Source: Peptacetobacter sp900539645
GTDB taxonomy: Bacteria > Bacillota > Clostridia > Peptostreptococcales > Peptostreptococcaceae
Length of the DNA stretch: 25,534 nt
Assembly (NCBI RefSeq): GCF_047807365.1
Contig: NZ_JBLOUI010000035.1
Coordinates: forward strand, 1-25,534
Reading direction: 5' to 3'
The notes under the pieces are model-generated. The model was not told the origin of the DNA. It was given only the letters and a program-made list of their open reading frames with translations, and did no database searches. The stretch's first letter is position 1. Each line of letters opens with the position of its first letter. A program made the translations under genes and the position numbers. This document shows, in pieces, positions 1-8,001 of the stretch.

Positions 1-1
1 A

Positions 2-151
2 GAATATTTCCCGAAGGGCTTTGATATTACAAATGTTCCTCACGAACTAGTTCAGTTAGTTGAGTATAAACTAAATACTAGACCAAGAAAATGTTTAGGG
101 TTTAAAACACCATTCGAGATATTTTATGATAAACTGTTGCACTTAGCTTGA
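2..151 (+). CDS. IS30-family transposase, C-terminal end (partial)
   Basis: An open frame enters from the left edge and ends at a TGA at 149-151. Its last 49 residues include NTRPRKCLGFKTPFEIFY, the typical C-terminus of IS30-family DDE transposases, which move the element by cut or copy and paste. Only the tail is in the window, so neither the catalytic triad nor the start can be checked. The tail follows the family pattern through to its stop, so this copy may be intact. The sequence just after the stop (about 140-165) would hold the right inverted repeat of the element, but its exact end cannot be fixed without the left end. Confidence 0.75.
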   Translation, partial: EYFPKGFDITNVPHELVQLVEYKLNTRPRKCLGFKTPFEIFYDKLLHLA

Positions 152-270
152 CAGTTCGCCTTTTAAATAATGATTTAAATTTCATGCCAAAACCTCTTTT
201 TTATTATAAAATTATTAATCTTACTATCATATTTTATGATGTATATTTTTTTATTTTAATATAATTACAA

Positions 271-305
271 AATAGGATGTCTCAAAACAAAACATCCTAT
301 TTTTA
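271..305. terminator. Bidirectional terminator between IS30 tail and XRE gene
   Basis: A perfect 10-bp stem (AATAGGATGT at 271-280 with ACATCCTATT at 292-301) has an 11-nt loop. A T-run follows on the plus strand and a T-rich stretch on the minus strand. It lies just after the stop of the minus-strand XRE gene, so it probably ends that transcript and also blocks read-through from the IS. Confidence 0.7.
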
Positions 306-309
306 ATGA

Positions 310-924
310 TTATTTATTTTTTTCTTCTTCAAAATATGGATTTGGTACACTTACTATTATTATTTTTGTAACCTTATTAGTTTTATTTAATAATGAGTGA
401 TTCTGATTGACTATTTTACTGTCTTCTCCATTTTTTAACATTACTTTATTCTTATATGAATAGTGTATTGAATCTCCTGGATATAGGTCTACCTCTGATT
501 CAGCCATCTTTAGAGTTAATATACCTTCTAGAACATATATAAATTCCTCTCCAGAGTAATTAAAGCCATCGCTTTCTGCAGTCCCAGGAAGTATCTCTAT
601 TAATTTTGGAAACATTATTTTGTCAGTCAGATTAGAAGATAGATGATAGTTTATATATTTACCATCTGTTATCTCAAATACTTCTTTTTCATAACTTCTT
701 ATAACGGTTTTTTTGTGTTCTTTTGGTTTCATAAAGAAGTAAGTTAAATCTACTTCTAATACATCAGCAATTTTTTCAAGTGAGTCTGTAGCTACACTTG
801 TAAGACCTCTTTCTAGCTGCGATAAAAATCCTATTGATAGATTAGTTTTTTCGCTCATATCTTTAAGAGTCATCTGTTTCTGTGTTCTGAGTCTTTTTAT
901 TTTAGCACCTATATTTTTATTCAT
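310..924 (-). CDS. XRE-cupin transcriptional regulator
   Basis: A 204-residue DNA-binding regulator. Residues 1-65 form an XRE/Cro helix-turn-helix (KIKRLRTQKQMTLKDMSEKT...LSIGFLSQLERG). Residues 100-195 form a small cupin barrel (FNYSGEEFIYVLEGILTL, VDLYPGDSIHY), which in this PuuR-like family binds an effector or metal. I chose the ATG at 924 because AGGGGTG lies 6 nt before it; the GTG three codons upstream overlaps that ribosome binding site. It is followed by its own terminator and separated from metQ by over 400 bp, so it is probably monocistronic. Its target is unknown. XRE-cupin proteins often control amino acid, polyamine or sulfur metabolism, so a link to the adjacent methionine transporter is possible but unproven. 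Confidence 0.85.
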   Translation of the reverse strand: MNKNIGAKIKRLRTQKQMTLKDMSEKTNLSIGFLSQLERGLTSVATDSLEKIADVLEVDLTYFFMKPKEHKKTVIRSYEKEVFEITDGKYINYHLSSNLTDKIMFPKLIEILPGTAESDGFNYSGEEFIYVLEGILTLKMAESEVDLYPGDSIHYSYKNKVMLKNGEDSKIVNQNHSLLNKTNKVTKIIIVSVPNPYFEEEKNK

Positions 925-956
925 TAAGCTCACCCCTACAGATTTATTTTTTATAT

Positions 957-987
957 ACTATAGTGCCACATATTTTTATGTAGACAA
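957..987 (-). promoter_or_regulatory. Possible XRE gene promoter with internal operator-like repeat
   Basis: On the minus strand, TTGTCT (982-987) and TATAGT (957-962) are separated by 19 nt, longer than the usual 17. The spacer holds a perfect inverted repeat ACATA-TTTT-TATGT (968-981), a plausible autoregulatory operator. The hexamers and spacing are only moderate. Confidence 0.4.
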
Positions 988-1270
988 AAAATTTAGAAAA
1001 TTCTTATGTGCTTTATTTTTTAAGAATTTTTCTTTATACCTTTATTGTATATTTTTTTCTGATAAAAAACAATCTATTATCAGAATAATTTTTGTATACA
1101 TTCAATTTTTATCTTTAAGGGTATATTTTTTTATTTTAACAGTTTGAAAAGTGTTTTCTCTTTTATTATTATGAAGATTATTTTCTTGATTTAAAATTAA
1201 TTATAGTATAAATTTTGTTTTTATATTAGTATTATTAAAATTTTTAATAACTTTTATTTATAGAAAGAAA
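988..1270. other. AT-rich intergenic stretch, no gene seen
   Basis: This extremely A/T-rich spacer lies between the XRE promoter and the metQ terminator. I see no open frame with a ribosome binding site, no RNA-like fold and no convincing promoter pair. Confidence 0.6.
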
Positions 1271-1305
1271 CCCTACAGATTTATTATTCATTTTAATCTG
1301 TAGGG
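1271..1305 (-). terminator. metQ terminator
   Basis: An 11-bp perfect stem (CCCTACAGATT at 1271-1281 with AATCTGTAGGG at 1295-1305) has a 13-nt loop. On the minus strand it is followed by a T-rich run. It lies 60 bp after the metQ stop and ends the metNIQ transcript. Confidence 0.75.
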
Positions 1306-1364
1306 CTTTATTATTTACTATTGAGTTTTTCTAATATCTTTATGGTTTAATCTGGTTTACTTTA

Positions 1365-2168
1365 TTAGAAAGCTGGTATTATAGCTCCGTTGAATTTTTC
1401 TTCTATGAATGTTTTTACTTCATCACTATTTAAAGCTTCTGATAATACTTTTATTTTTTCGCTGTCTTTGTTGTCTTCTCTACAAGCTAATATATTAACG
1501 TATGGAGAATCTGCTTCTTCTAGTGCTATAGCATCTTTAGTTGGGTTAAGATCTGCTTCTAAAGCATAGTTAGAGTTTATAACTGCTGCATCTACATCTG
1601 CTAAAGCTGTTGGTAACTGTTCTGCATTCATATCTATTACTTCTATATTTTTAGGATTTTCTGTTATATCTACTTTTGTAACTAATTCTTTGTCTGCTAA
1701 TTTTATTATTCCATTTTTAGCTAATAATTCTAGTGCTCTTGATCCATTTGTTGGGTCATTAGGTATAGCTACTTTTGCTCCATCTGGTAAATCAGCTAAA
1801 GATTTTAAATCATTTGAGTATACACCCATTGGTTCTATATGAACTTTTGCTGTATATGTTAATTTATATCCTTTTTCTTTAACTGTTTCTTCTAAGTATG
1901 GTATATGCTGGAAGTAGTTAGCATCTAATGAACCTTCATCTAGTGCTGTATTTGGTAGTACATAGTCACTGAATTCCTGTACTTCTAATTCATATCCTTC
2001 TTTTTCAAGTATTGGTTTTACTGCTTCATTAAGAATTACTGCATGTGGGTTAGCTGTTGCTCCTACTACTATTTTTTTATCGTCTTCTGCCGATTTTGAT
2101 CCACATCCTACTACTGATAATGCTATTACTGATGCTATTGCTACTGATAATAATTTTTTTAATTTCAT
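1365..2168 (-). CDS. metQ: Methionine ABC transporter substrate-binding lipoprotein MetQ
   Basis: A 267-residue NlpA/MetQ-type lipoprotein that binds methionine outside the membrane and delivers it to MetNI. The N-terminus is a lipoprotein signal: charged KLKK, a hydrophobic stretch, then lipobox SVVGC with Cys22 as the lipidated residue. The mature part has family hallmarks, including VVGATANPHAVIL near the start, the DANYFQHIPYL segment and VAIPNDPTNGSRAL. The start ATG is preceded by AGGAGG at 10 nt. It is the last gene of the metN-metI-metQ set, but a 208-bp gap with a strong hairpin separates it from metI. That gap could allow separate processing or higher expression of the binding protein. 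Substrate assignment is supported by the S-box upstream of metN. Confidence 0.92.
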   Translation of the reverse strand: MKLKKLLSVAIASVIALSVVGCGSKSAEDDKKIVVGATANPHAVILNEAVKPILEKEGYELEVQEFSDYVLPNTALDEGSLDANYFQHIPYLEETVKEKGYKLTYTAKVHIEPMGVYSNDLKSLADLPDGAKVAIPNDPTNGSRALELLAKNGIIKLADKELVTKVDITENPKNIEVIDMNAEQLPTALADVDAAVINSNYALEADLNPTKDAIALEEADSPYVNILACREDNKDSEKIKVLSEALNSDEVKTFIEEKFNGAIIPAF

Positions 2169-2242
2169 TGTTTTGTCCTCCTAAACTATAGTTCTTTACC
2201 TTATGATTTTTATAATTACTGATTATTTTCAGTTTGATGTAT

Positions 2243-2271
2243 ATCCTTAGGTTCTGCAGCTACCTAAGGAT
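2243..2271. other. Intercistronic hairpin between metI and metQ
   Basis: TCCTTAGGT (2244-2252) pairs with ACCTAAGGA (2262-2270), and a flanking A-T pair makes 10 bp. The T-run lies on the plus strand, the wrong side for terminating the minus-strand operon. It therefore looks more like an mRNA-stability or processing hairpin than a terminator. A smaller hairpin CTCGA/TCGAG is at 2282-2296. Confidence 0.5.
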
Positions 2272-2376
2272 TTTTTATAATCTCGAATACCTCGAGTTAT
2301 AGGCTATTGCTTTAAATTTTATTTTTTCTATATTTTAAATCTATTTATCCTAGTTTTATTATATTTTTATGTTTTA

Positions 2377-3030
2377 TTATTTTAGTTTTTTGTATATTAC
2401 ATTTCCTAATGACTGTATTATCTGTACTAATATTGCAAGAGCTACTACTGTGTATAACATTACGTTATCATCAAAGCTCTGGTATCCATAAACTATAGCT
2501 ACTTTACCAAATCCTCCAGCTCCAACTGCTCCTGCCATTGCTGTACAACCAAGTATTGATATTATTGAAAGTGTTATACCTGATATTATTGAAGGCATTG
2601 CTTCTTTCACCATAACCTTCCATATTATCTGAGATTTTGTTGCTCCAAATGATCTTGCTGCTTCTATAAGTCCTTCATCAACTTCATTTAAAGCACTTTC
2701 TATTACTCTAGCTATAAATGGTGCTGAACCTATTGTTATTGGAACTATAGCTGCTGTTTCTCCTATACTTGTTCCAACTATTAATCTAGTTAAAGGTATC
2801 ATTGCTATCATTAATATAATGAATGGGAAACTTCTTAAAATATTTACTATAAATCCTACTATTGAGTTTACTGTTTTGTTTGGGCTTAGCCCATTTGGTT
2901 TTGTAAGTACTAGTATAACTGCCATCACAAATCCTATGATTGTTGCTAATACTGTAGGAACCAATGTCATGTATATTGTTTCCCCTAATGCTCCAAGGAA
3001 TAATTTACTTAAGAAATCGCTAATTGACAT
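2377..3030 (-). CDS. metI: Methionine ABC transporter permease MetI
   Basis: A 217-residue inner-membrane permease of the MetI type, forming the translocation path for methionine as a homodimer with MetN. It has about five hydrophobic segments. The cytoplasmic EAA loop, EAARSFGATKSQIIWKV, is the contact site for the ATPase and lies around residues 120-140. Its length matches the family. The start overlaps the end of metN by 11 bp, indicating translational coupling. The product order MetN-MetI-MetQ and the SAM riboswitch upstream place it in methionine uptake. Confidence 0.92.
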   Translation of the reverse strand: MSISDFLSKLFLGALGETIYMTLVPTVLATIIGFVMAVILVLTKPNGLSPNKTVNSIVGFIVNILRSFPFIILMIAMIPLTRLIVGTSIGETAAIVPITIGSAPFIARVIESALNEVDEGLIEAARSFGATKSQIIWKVMVKEAMPSIISGITLSIISILGCTAMAGAVGAGGFGKVAIVYGYQSFDDNVMLYTVVALAILVQIIQSLGNVIYKKLK

Positions 3031-3988
3031 TTTCTATTTCCTCCCATCTTATATCTTTATCAGTTAAGAATTTTTTAACTGCCTCTCCATTTTCATTTGG
3101 CACGTTTATTATTAAAGATCCAAGTACATCGTCTTTGAATTTTTCAAGTCTACCAAATACTATAGATACGTCTATGTCTAATTCCCTAGCCATACTTGTT
3201 ATTATTGAATCGTTTGATATGTCTTTAGGGAATAATATTTTTACGTTTGTTCCCTCTGGAAGAACTATATTTTCTTCTCCAAGTAATTTTCTAAGGCCTG
3301 CTGTATTTTTTAGGAATATTTCTTCTGTTTCTCCTACTTCTAATACCTGTCCATTTTCCATTATTGCTATTCTTCCACATATCTGTTTTATAACTTCCAT
3401 CTGATGAGTTACAACTACTACTGTTATTCCCATCTTTTTGTTTATATCTTCTATTAAAGTAAGGATTGATTTAGTTGTATTTGGGTCAAGTGCTGATGTT
3501 GCCTCGTCACATAATAGAACTTTTGGATTAAGTGCTAATGCTCTTGCTATTGCAACTCTCTGTTTCTGACCACCGGATAAGTTTCTAGGTTTATCATTTC
3601 TTCTTTCCTTTAACCCTACTAATTCTAAAAGCTCCATTACTCTTTTTTCTTTTTCTGCTTTTGAGTATCCAAAGCATTCTAGAGGAAGTGCTACATTTTC
3701 AAATACTGTTTTTCTTTCTAGTAGTGAGAAATGCTGGAATATCATTCCTAAGTCTTTTCTTAACTCTCTCATTTCTTTTTCGTTAAGGTCTTTAACCTCT
3801 TTGCCATCTACTTTTACGCTACCTTCCTGATATGGTTCAAGTCCATTCATACATCTTAATATTGTAGATTTTCCTGCACCACTGTGTCCTATGATACCAA
3901 AAATCTCACCTTCATTTATCTCAATATTCACATCTTTCAGAACTTGCTTTTCCCCAAAGAATTTATTAACATTCTTTACTGAAATCAT
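3020..3988 (-). CDS. metN: Methionine ABC transporter ATP-binding protein MetN
   Basis: A 322-residue ATPase that powers methionine import. Visible motifs are Walker A GHSGAGKST (34-42), the Q-loop near QHFSLL, signature LSGGQKQR (137-144), Walker B VLLCDEATSAL (157-167) and the H-loop VVVVTHQ. The C-terminal residues from about 245 form the NIL/ACT-like domain, which in MetN binds methionine and trans-inhibits transport. Start ATG at 3988 has AAGGAAGG a few nt upstream. It is the first gene after the SAM-I riboswitch and overlaps metI. Expression is expected when S-adenosylmethionine is scarce. Confidence 0.95.
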   Translation of the reverse strand: MISVKNVNKFFGEKQVLKDVNIEINEGEIFGIIGHSGAGKSTILRCMNGLEPYQEGSVKVDGKEVKDLNEKEMRELRKDLGMIFQHFSLLERKTVFENVALPLECFGYSKAEKEKRVMELLELVGLKERRNDKPRNLSGGQKQRVAIARALALNPKVLLCDEATSALDPNTTKSILTLIEDINKKMGITVVVVTHQMEVIKQICGRIAIMENGQVLEVGETEEIFLKNTAGLRKLLGEENIVLPEGTNVKILFPKDISNDSIITSMARELDIDVSIVFGRLEKFKDDVLGSLIINVPNENGEAVKKFLTDKDIRWEEIENVN

Positions 3989-4032
3989 ACTATCTTCCTT
4001 CCTTTCCTTGCTTCCATCTCATCAATAAATCT

Positions 4033-4192
4033 AAAAAAAGCCCGAGTATAAAACTCGGGCATTACTGTACGGATTTATACTCATCTATCAACTGATTATT
4101 ACTAGTTGCAGGATTTAGCACCGCTGTATATATTTATACCGGTTGCCGGGTTTCACAGGGCCAGTCCCTCCACCACTCTTGATAAGACGTTG
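4033..4192 (-). ncRNA. SAM-I (S-box) riboswitch with terminator, leader of metNIQ
   Basis: Read on the minus strand, the segment begins with the S-box core CTTATCAAGAG. It continues with GGTGGAGGGACTGGCCC, GAAACCCGGCAACC and GGTGCTAAATCCTGC in the conserved order. The expression platform follows. The terminator stem is GCCCGAGT/ACTCGGGC (4040-4047 with 4053-4060), ending in a T7 run at 4033-4039. The alternative antiterminator is visible: 4074-4082 is exactly complementary to 4044-4052, which includes the loop and one arm of the terminator. SAM binding should free the terminator and switch the importer off. Confidence 0.96.
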
Positions 4193-4242
4193 TTTATTAA
4201 TTTTTTCTATTTGATGTTTTGTGTTCATCTATCTTGATTAAT

Positions 4243-4271
4243 ACTATATAATTTTTCGTAAATTTTGTCAA
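4243..4271 (-). promoter_or_regulatory. Promoter of the SAM riboswitch / metNIQ operon
   Basis: On the minus strand, TTGACA (4266-4271) and TATAGT (4243-4248) are exactly 17 nt apart. Transcription should begin near 4236, about 45 nt before the conserved aptamer, giving a leader of about 250 nt. Confidence 0.85.
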
Positions 4272-4450
4272 TACATTTTTTCATAGTTTTTTCTGTTTTC
4301 AGAAAATTAACATCACATGCAATTTTTCTTCTTTATTCAATCTATTGAAATTTCAATTGCTTAGTATTTTTTACAATTCAAAAAATTTTTTTATTTTTTA
4401 TCAGTTTATAAAAGATTTGCAAGTATATAATAATTTTGTTAAAAATTTTT
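4272..4450. other. AT-rich spacer, nothing recognised
   Basis: Between the metN promoter and the terminator of the putative small RNA there are only A/T runs. I see no open frame, paired promoter hexamers or strong hairpin. Confidence 0.5.
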
Positions 4451-4453
4451 TAC

Positions 4454-4563
4454 AAAAAAAAGAATGGGTCTTCTAAGGGTCCCATTCTACACGCAGATTA
4501 TTATTTTTTATAATTGATTGTTTTACCACGACAACCAGCCACTTCAAGAAACGTTTTCTTACG
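4454..4563 (-). ncRNA. Putative small RNA of about 110 nt, class not recognised
   Basis: A transcription unit without an open frame. On the minus strand a promoter (TTGAAA at 4593-4598, TAAAAT at 4570-4575, 17-nt spacer) would start RNA near 4563. It would end at a terminator formed by AGAATGGG (4461-4468) and CCCATTCT (4481-4488), followed by a T7 run (4454-4460). The 5' part can form a hairpin AAGAAA-ACG-TTTCTT, followed by a G/U-rich single-stranded stretch. I do not recognise a riboswitch core, 6S fold or T-box. The next gene downstream (metN) has its own promoter, so this is more likely a free-standing RNA than a leader. Confidence 0.5.
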
Positions 4564-4569
4564 GTTTTT

Positions 4570-4598
4570 ATTTTAACATTATTTGCAAACTTTTTCAA
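4570..4598 (-). promoter_or_regulatory. Promoter of the putative small RNA
   Basis: TTGAAA (4593-4598) and TAAAAT (4570-4575) on the minus strand with a 17-nt spacer. Each hexamer matches the sigma-A consensus at five of six positions. Confidence 0.6.
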
Positions 4599-4650
4599 AG
4601 TTATCTATTTATTTTTATATATTATTTTTTTTATATTTATTTTTTACAAT

Positions 4651-4696
4651 AAAAATGCTGCTGCAAGATATCTATCATAATATCTTAACAGCAGCA
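4651..4696 (-). terminator. clpB operon terminator
   Basis: A long stem made of TGCTGCTG (4656-4663) with CAGCAGCA (4689-4696), and AAGATA with TATCTT further in, separated by a small internal loop. A T5 run follows on the minus strand at 4651-4655. It lies 85 bp beyond the clpB stop. Confidence 0.8.
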
Positions 4697-4780
4697 CTTT
4701 TGGTAGGGCTACACATATATCTAATTTAATTTTTCAAGCTTATTATATTTTATCTAATAGCTTTTGAAAACAGGGTACGC

Positions 4781-7375
4781 CTATTTAACTGTTATATTTA
4801 TATTATCTCCAGCTCCATCTATTACAACAGTAGATCCATTGTATATTTCGCCTGAGATTAATTTCTTAGCAAGCATAGTTTCTAATGTACCACTGATGTA
4901 TCTCTTTAATGGTCTAGCTCCATATACTGGGTCATAGCCTTCATTTATCATTACTTCTTTAGCTCCATCAGTAAGTTCTATTTTTATTTCTCTATCTGCT
5001 AATCTATTTCTTAATCCCTGCATGAATATATCTATTATCTGTTTGATTTCTTCTCTATTTAGAGGAGTGAACATTATAATATCGTCTACTCTGTTTAGGA
5101 ATTCTGGTTTAAATCTGTGTTTCATTTCGCTCATTACAACATCATTTACTTCTTCAGTTATGTTTCCACCTGATTCAAGTAAGTACTGACTACCTATATT
5201 AGATGTCATTATGATTATAGTATTCTTGAAGTCAACTGTTTTACCTTTGTTGTCTGTAAGTCTACCGTCATCTAATATCTGTAAGAATATATTAAATACG
5301 TCTTCGTGAGCTTTTTCTATTTCGTCGAATAGTATAACTGAGTATGGTTTTCTTCTTACAGCTTCAGTTAGCTGTCCTCCTTCTTCGTATCCTACATATC
5401 CTGGAGGTGGACCAACTAATCTAGATACTGAGTGTTTTTCCATGTACTCAGACATATCTATTCTGATTATATTATCTTCGCTATCGAATAAGTTTCTAGC
5501 TAAAGTTTTTGCAAGTTCTGTTTTACCAACACCTGTAGGTCCTAAGAATATGAATGATCCTATTGGTTTATTTTCATCTTTTAGTCCAGCTCTTGCTCTT
5601 ATTACAGCATCAGATACAGCTGTAACAGCCTTATCCTGACCTATTACTCTCTTATGTAATTCATCTTCTAGTTTAAGAAGTTTTTCTCTTTCTCCTTCAA
5701 GAAGTTTTGTAACAGGTATACCAGTCCATTTTGATACTATTTCTGATATTTCGTCTTCTGTTACATCTTCTTTTAGAAGTGGTGTTTCAGATGCATTTTT
5801 CATCCGTTCTTCTTTTTCTTTTATAGATTCTTCTAAGTGAGGTATTTCACTGTATTTAACTTCAGCTGCTTTATTATAGTCGTATTCTCTTTCGTATTTT
5901 TCTACTCTACCTCTAGCATCATCTAACTGAGATTTTAAGTTTTTAATTTCTGTTATGTAAGATTTTTCTTTATCGTATTTAGCTGTCATTTCATCATTCA
6001 TAGATTTTAATTCAGCTATTTCTCTCTGTATATCTATTAATCTTGCTTTACTCTTATCGTCTTCTTCTTTTAGAAGTGCTTCTCTTTCAGTTTCTAGAGT
6101 AAATAATTTTCTTCTTATTGAGTCTAGTTCTGTTGGAAGAGAGTCTATTTCACTTCTTATCATTGCACTAGCTTCATCTATTAAATCTATAGCTTTATCT
6201 GGTAGGAATCTATCACTTATATATCTATCTGATAATTTTGCAGCTGCAACTATTGCATTATCGTGGATTCTTATACCATGATGTATTTCAAATCTTTCTT
6301 TTAATCCTCTTAGTATTGATATTGTATCTTCAACACTAGGTTCTTCTGCTATTACTGTCTGGAATCTTCTTTCTAGTGCTTTATCCTTTTCTATATATTT
6401 TCTATATTCGTCGAATGTTGTAGCACCTATGCAGTTTAATTCACCTCTAGCAAGCATTGGTTTTATTAAGTTACCTGCATCCATAGATCCTTCTGTTTTA
6501 CCTGCTCCAACTATATTGTGGATTTCATCTATGAATAATATTATCTTACCATCAGAGCCCTGAACTTCTTTAAGTACTGCTTTTAATCTTTCTTCAAATT
6601 CTCCTCTGTATTTTGCACCTGCTATTAATGCACCCATATCAAGTGAGAATATTATTTTGTCTTTTAGACCTTCAGGAACATCTCCTCTAACTATTCTTTC
6701 TGCTAACCCTTCAACTATTGCAGTTTTACCAACACCAGGTTCACCTATTAAAACTGGGTTGTTTTTAGTTCTTCTTGATAATATTCTGATAACACGTCTT
6801 ATTTCGTCATCTCTACCAATTACTGGGTCTAATTTATTCTTTTTAGCTAAATCTACTAAATTTGTACCGTATTTAGCTAATGCATCGTATGTACCCTCTG
6901 GATCCTGAGTATCTACTCTCTGATTTCCCCTTACCTGGTGAAGTACACCTAAGAATGCATCCTTAGTTATACCAAATTCTTTTAATATCTTGCCTGTAGC
7001 TGTATTTTTTTCAAGCTCTATAATAGCAAGCATAACGTGTTCAACACTTATATATGAATCTTTGAAGTCCTTTGATATTTCTTCTGCTTTTAAAAGTACC
7101 TCGTTTATTCTTCTAGTAGCTGTAACCCCCTGAGATTGAGCTCCTTCCCCATAAACTTTAGGTATTCTATCTAATTCATTTTCTACAGATCTTCTAACTG
7201 AATCTGGAGATATTCCCATTTTTTCTATTATATTAGGAATTAATCCATCTTCCTGATTCATTAATGCTGAAAATAAATGTATTGTATCAACCTGCTGGTT
7301 GTTATGTCTGACAGCCTCTTGGAAAGCTTCATTCAGACTCTTCTGTACTCTTACTGTCATTTTTTCTACGTCCAT
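4781..7375 (-). CDS. clpB: ATP-dependent protein disaggregase ClpB
   Basis: An 864-residue Hsp100 chaperone, full length for ClpB. As a cytoplasmic hexamer it threads aggregated proteins through its pore together with DnaK. The order is Clp N-domain repeats (1-145), NBD1 with Walker A GEPGVGKT (211-218) and Walker B ILFIDEIHN, the coiled-coil M domain (about 400-525), which separates ClpB from ClpA/ClpC, and NBD2 with GPTGVGKT (about 608-615) and VILFDEIEKAH. There is no ClpP-binding loop expected in ClpB. The start ATG at 7375 has GGAGGGAT upstream. It follows an unknown gene by 17 bp and appears to be transcribed from the promoter at 8446-8474. No CIRCE element or CtsR heptamer pair is visible there, so its heat-shock control is unclear. 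Confidence 0.96.
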   Translation of the reverse strand: MDVEKMTVRVQKSLNEAFQEAVRHNNQQVDTIHLFSALMNQEDGLIPNIIEKMGISPDSVRRSVENELDRIPKVYGEGAQSQGVTATRRINEVLLKAEEISKDFKDSYISVEHVMLAIIELEKNTATGKILKEFGITKDAFLGVLHQVRGNQRVDTQDPEGTYDALAKYGTNLVDLAKKNKLDPVIGRDDEIRRVIRILSRRTKNNPVLIGEPGVGKTAIVEGLAERIVRGDVPEGLKDKIIFSLDMGALIAGAKYRGEFEERLKAVLKEVQGSDGKIILFIDEIHNIVGAGKTEGSMDAGNLIKPMLARGELNCIGATTFDEYRKYIEKDKALERRFQTVIAEEPSVEDTISILRGLKERFEIHHGIRIHDNAIVAAAKLSDRYISDRFLPDKAIDLIDEASAMIRSEIDSLPTELDSIRRKLFTLETEREALLKEEDDKSKARLIDIQREIAELKSMNDEMTAKYDKEKSYITEIKNLKSQLDDARGRVEKYEREYDYNKAAEVKYSEIPHLEESIKEKEERMKNASETPLLKEDVTEDEISEIVSKWTGIPVTKLLEGEREKLLKLEDELHKRVIGQDKAVTAVSDAVIRARAGLKDENKPIGSFIFLGPTGVGKTELAKTLARNLFDSEDNIIRIDMSEYMEKHSVSRLVGPPPGYVGYEEGGQLTEAVRRKPYSVILFDEIEKAHEDVFNIFLQILDDGRLTDNKGKTVDFKNTIIIMTSNIGSQYLLESGGNITEEVNDVVMSEMKHRFKPEFLNRVDDIIMFTPLNREEIKQIIDIFMQGLRNRLADREIKIELTDGAKEVMINEGYDPVYGARPLKRYISGTLETMLAKKLISGEIYNGSTVVIDGAGDNINITVK

Positions 7376-7392
7376 AATCTATCCCTCCATTT

Positions 7393-7986
7393 TTATGCTC
7401 TATCATTTATTATTATAGATTTTCTCAAATCTATTAAACTATCTAGAAGATTTTCTCCCCTAGTAGTATCAAACCTTAAATTCATTACAAAACTCTTATC
7501 CTCATTGAAAAATCTAAACAAATCATTTGAAGATGCATTTAAATATAGATTTGTATCAATCTGTCTATCCTCTCCAACCATGAGATTGTTGCATTTTTCT
7601 AAGAATGAGTTTCTAAAATTCATAGTGTATGCACCTGAATTTTGATCATAGCTGTAAAAGGCTACATTGTTGAATACTCCAATTAGATTAGAGTTTATAA
7701 AATTATACATTCTGTTATTGTTGTATATTGATATTTGTTCATATATATACTCCCTAAAAATTGGATGTACGTTTTTTTCAAGCTTTACCGCCAACTCTTG
7801 TGGCATTTCAAAGTATATCTTCCAGTACTTTGGATTATCCTTTTCTAAAGTAAGAGCTGTCTTTTGTCTGCCTTTATCTTCAAATTTATATAGTTTACAG
7901 ATAAAGTTACTTTTTTGAAGAGAAGTTCTCTGTTCTTCAAAAAAGGAATCAAACCACTGGAGTATATTTCTATCTAGCTTCAGCAT
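7393..7986 (-). CDS. Unrecognised 197-residue cytoplasmic protein in clpB operon
   Basis: I do not recognise this protein. It has no signal peptide, no membrane segment and no obvious nucleotide or metal motif. It is rich in Asn, Phe, Tyr and Lys (for example the NNNRMYNFINSN segment) and looks like a soluble alpha/beta protein, with a C-terminal LDSLIDLRKSIIIN helix. The gene sits 15 bp after the RepL-like gene and 17 bp before clpB on the same strand, so the three are almost certainly one operon. Gln is coded by both CAA and CAG, whereas clpB and metQ strongly favour CAG, which hints at weaker expression. A role in stress response or aggregate handling would be inference from position only. 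Confidence 0.75.
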   Translation of the reverse strand: MLKLDRNILQWFDSFFEEQRTSLQKSNFICKLYKFEDKGRQKTALTLEKDNPKYWKIYFEMPQELAVKLEKNVHPIFREYIYEQISIYNNNRMYNFINSNLIGVFNNVAFYSYDQNSGAYTMNFRNSFLEKCNNLMVGEDRQIDTNLYLNASSNDLFRFFNEDKSFVMNLRFDTTRGENLLDSLIDLRKSIIINDRA

Positions 7987-8001
7987 CTAAATCCCTTCTT
8001 C

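Noticed and set aside
934..1285. 15-base repeat CCCTACAGATTTATT shared by the XRE leader and the metQ terminator
   Set aside because: Only two copies, one inside a terminator arm; no element boundary or further similarity around them.
4128..4545. Ten-base pairing between the putative small RNA and the CGGCAACCGG core of the SAM riboswitch
   Set aside because: The match uses two wobble pairs and is about what chance gives between RNAs of this length.
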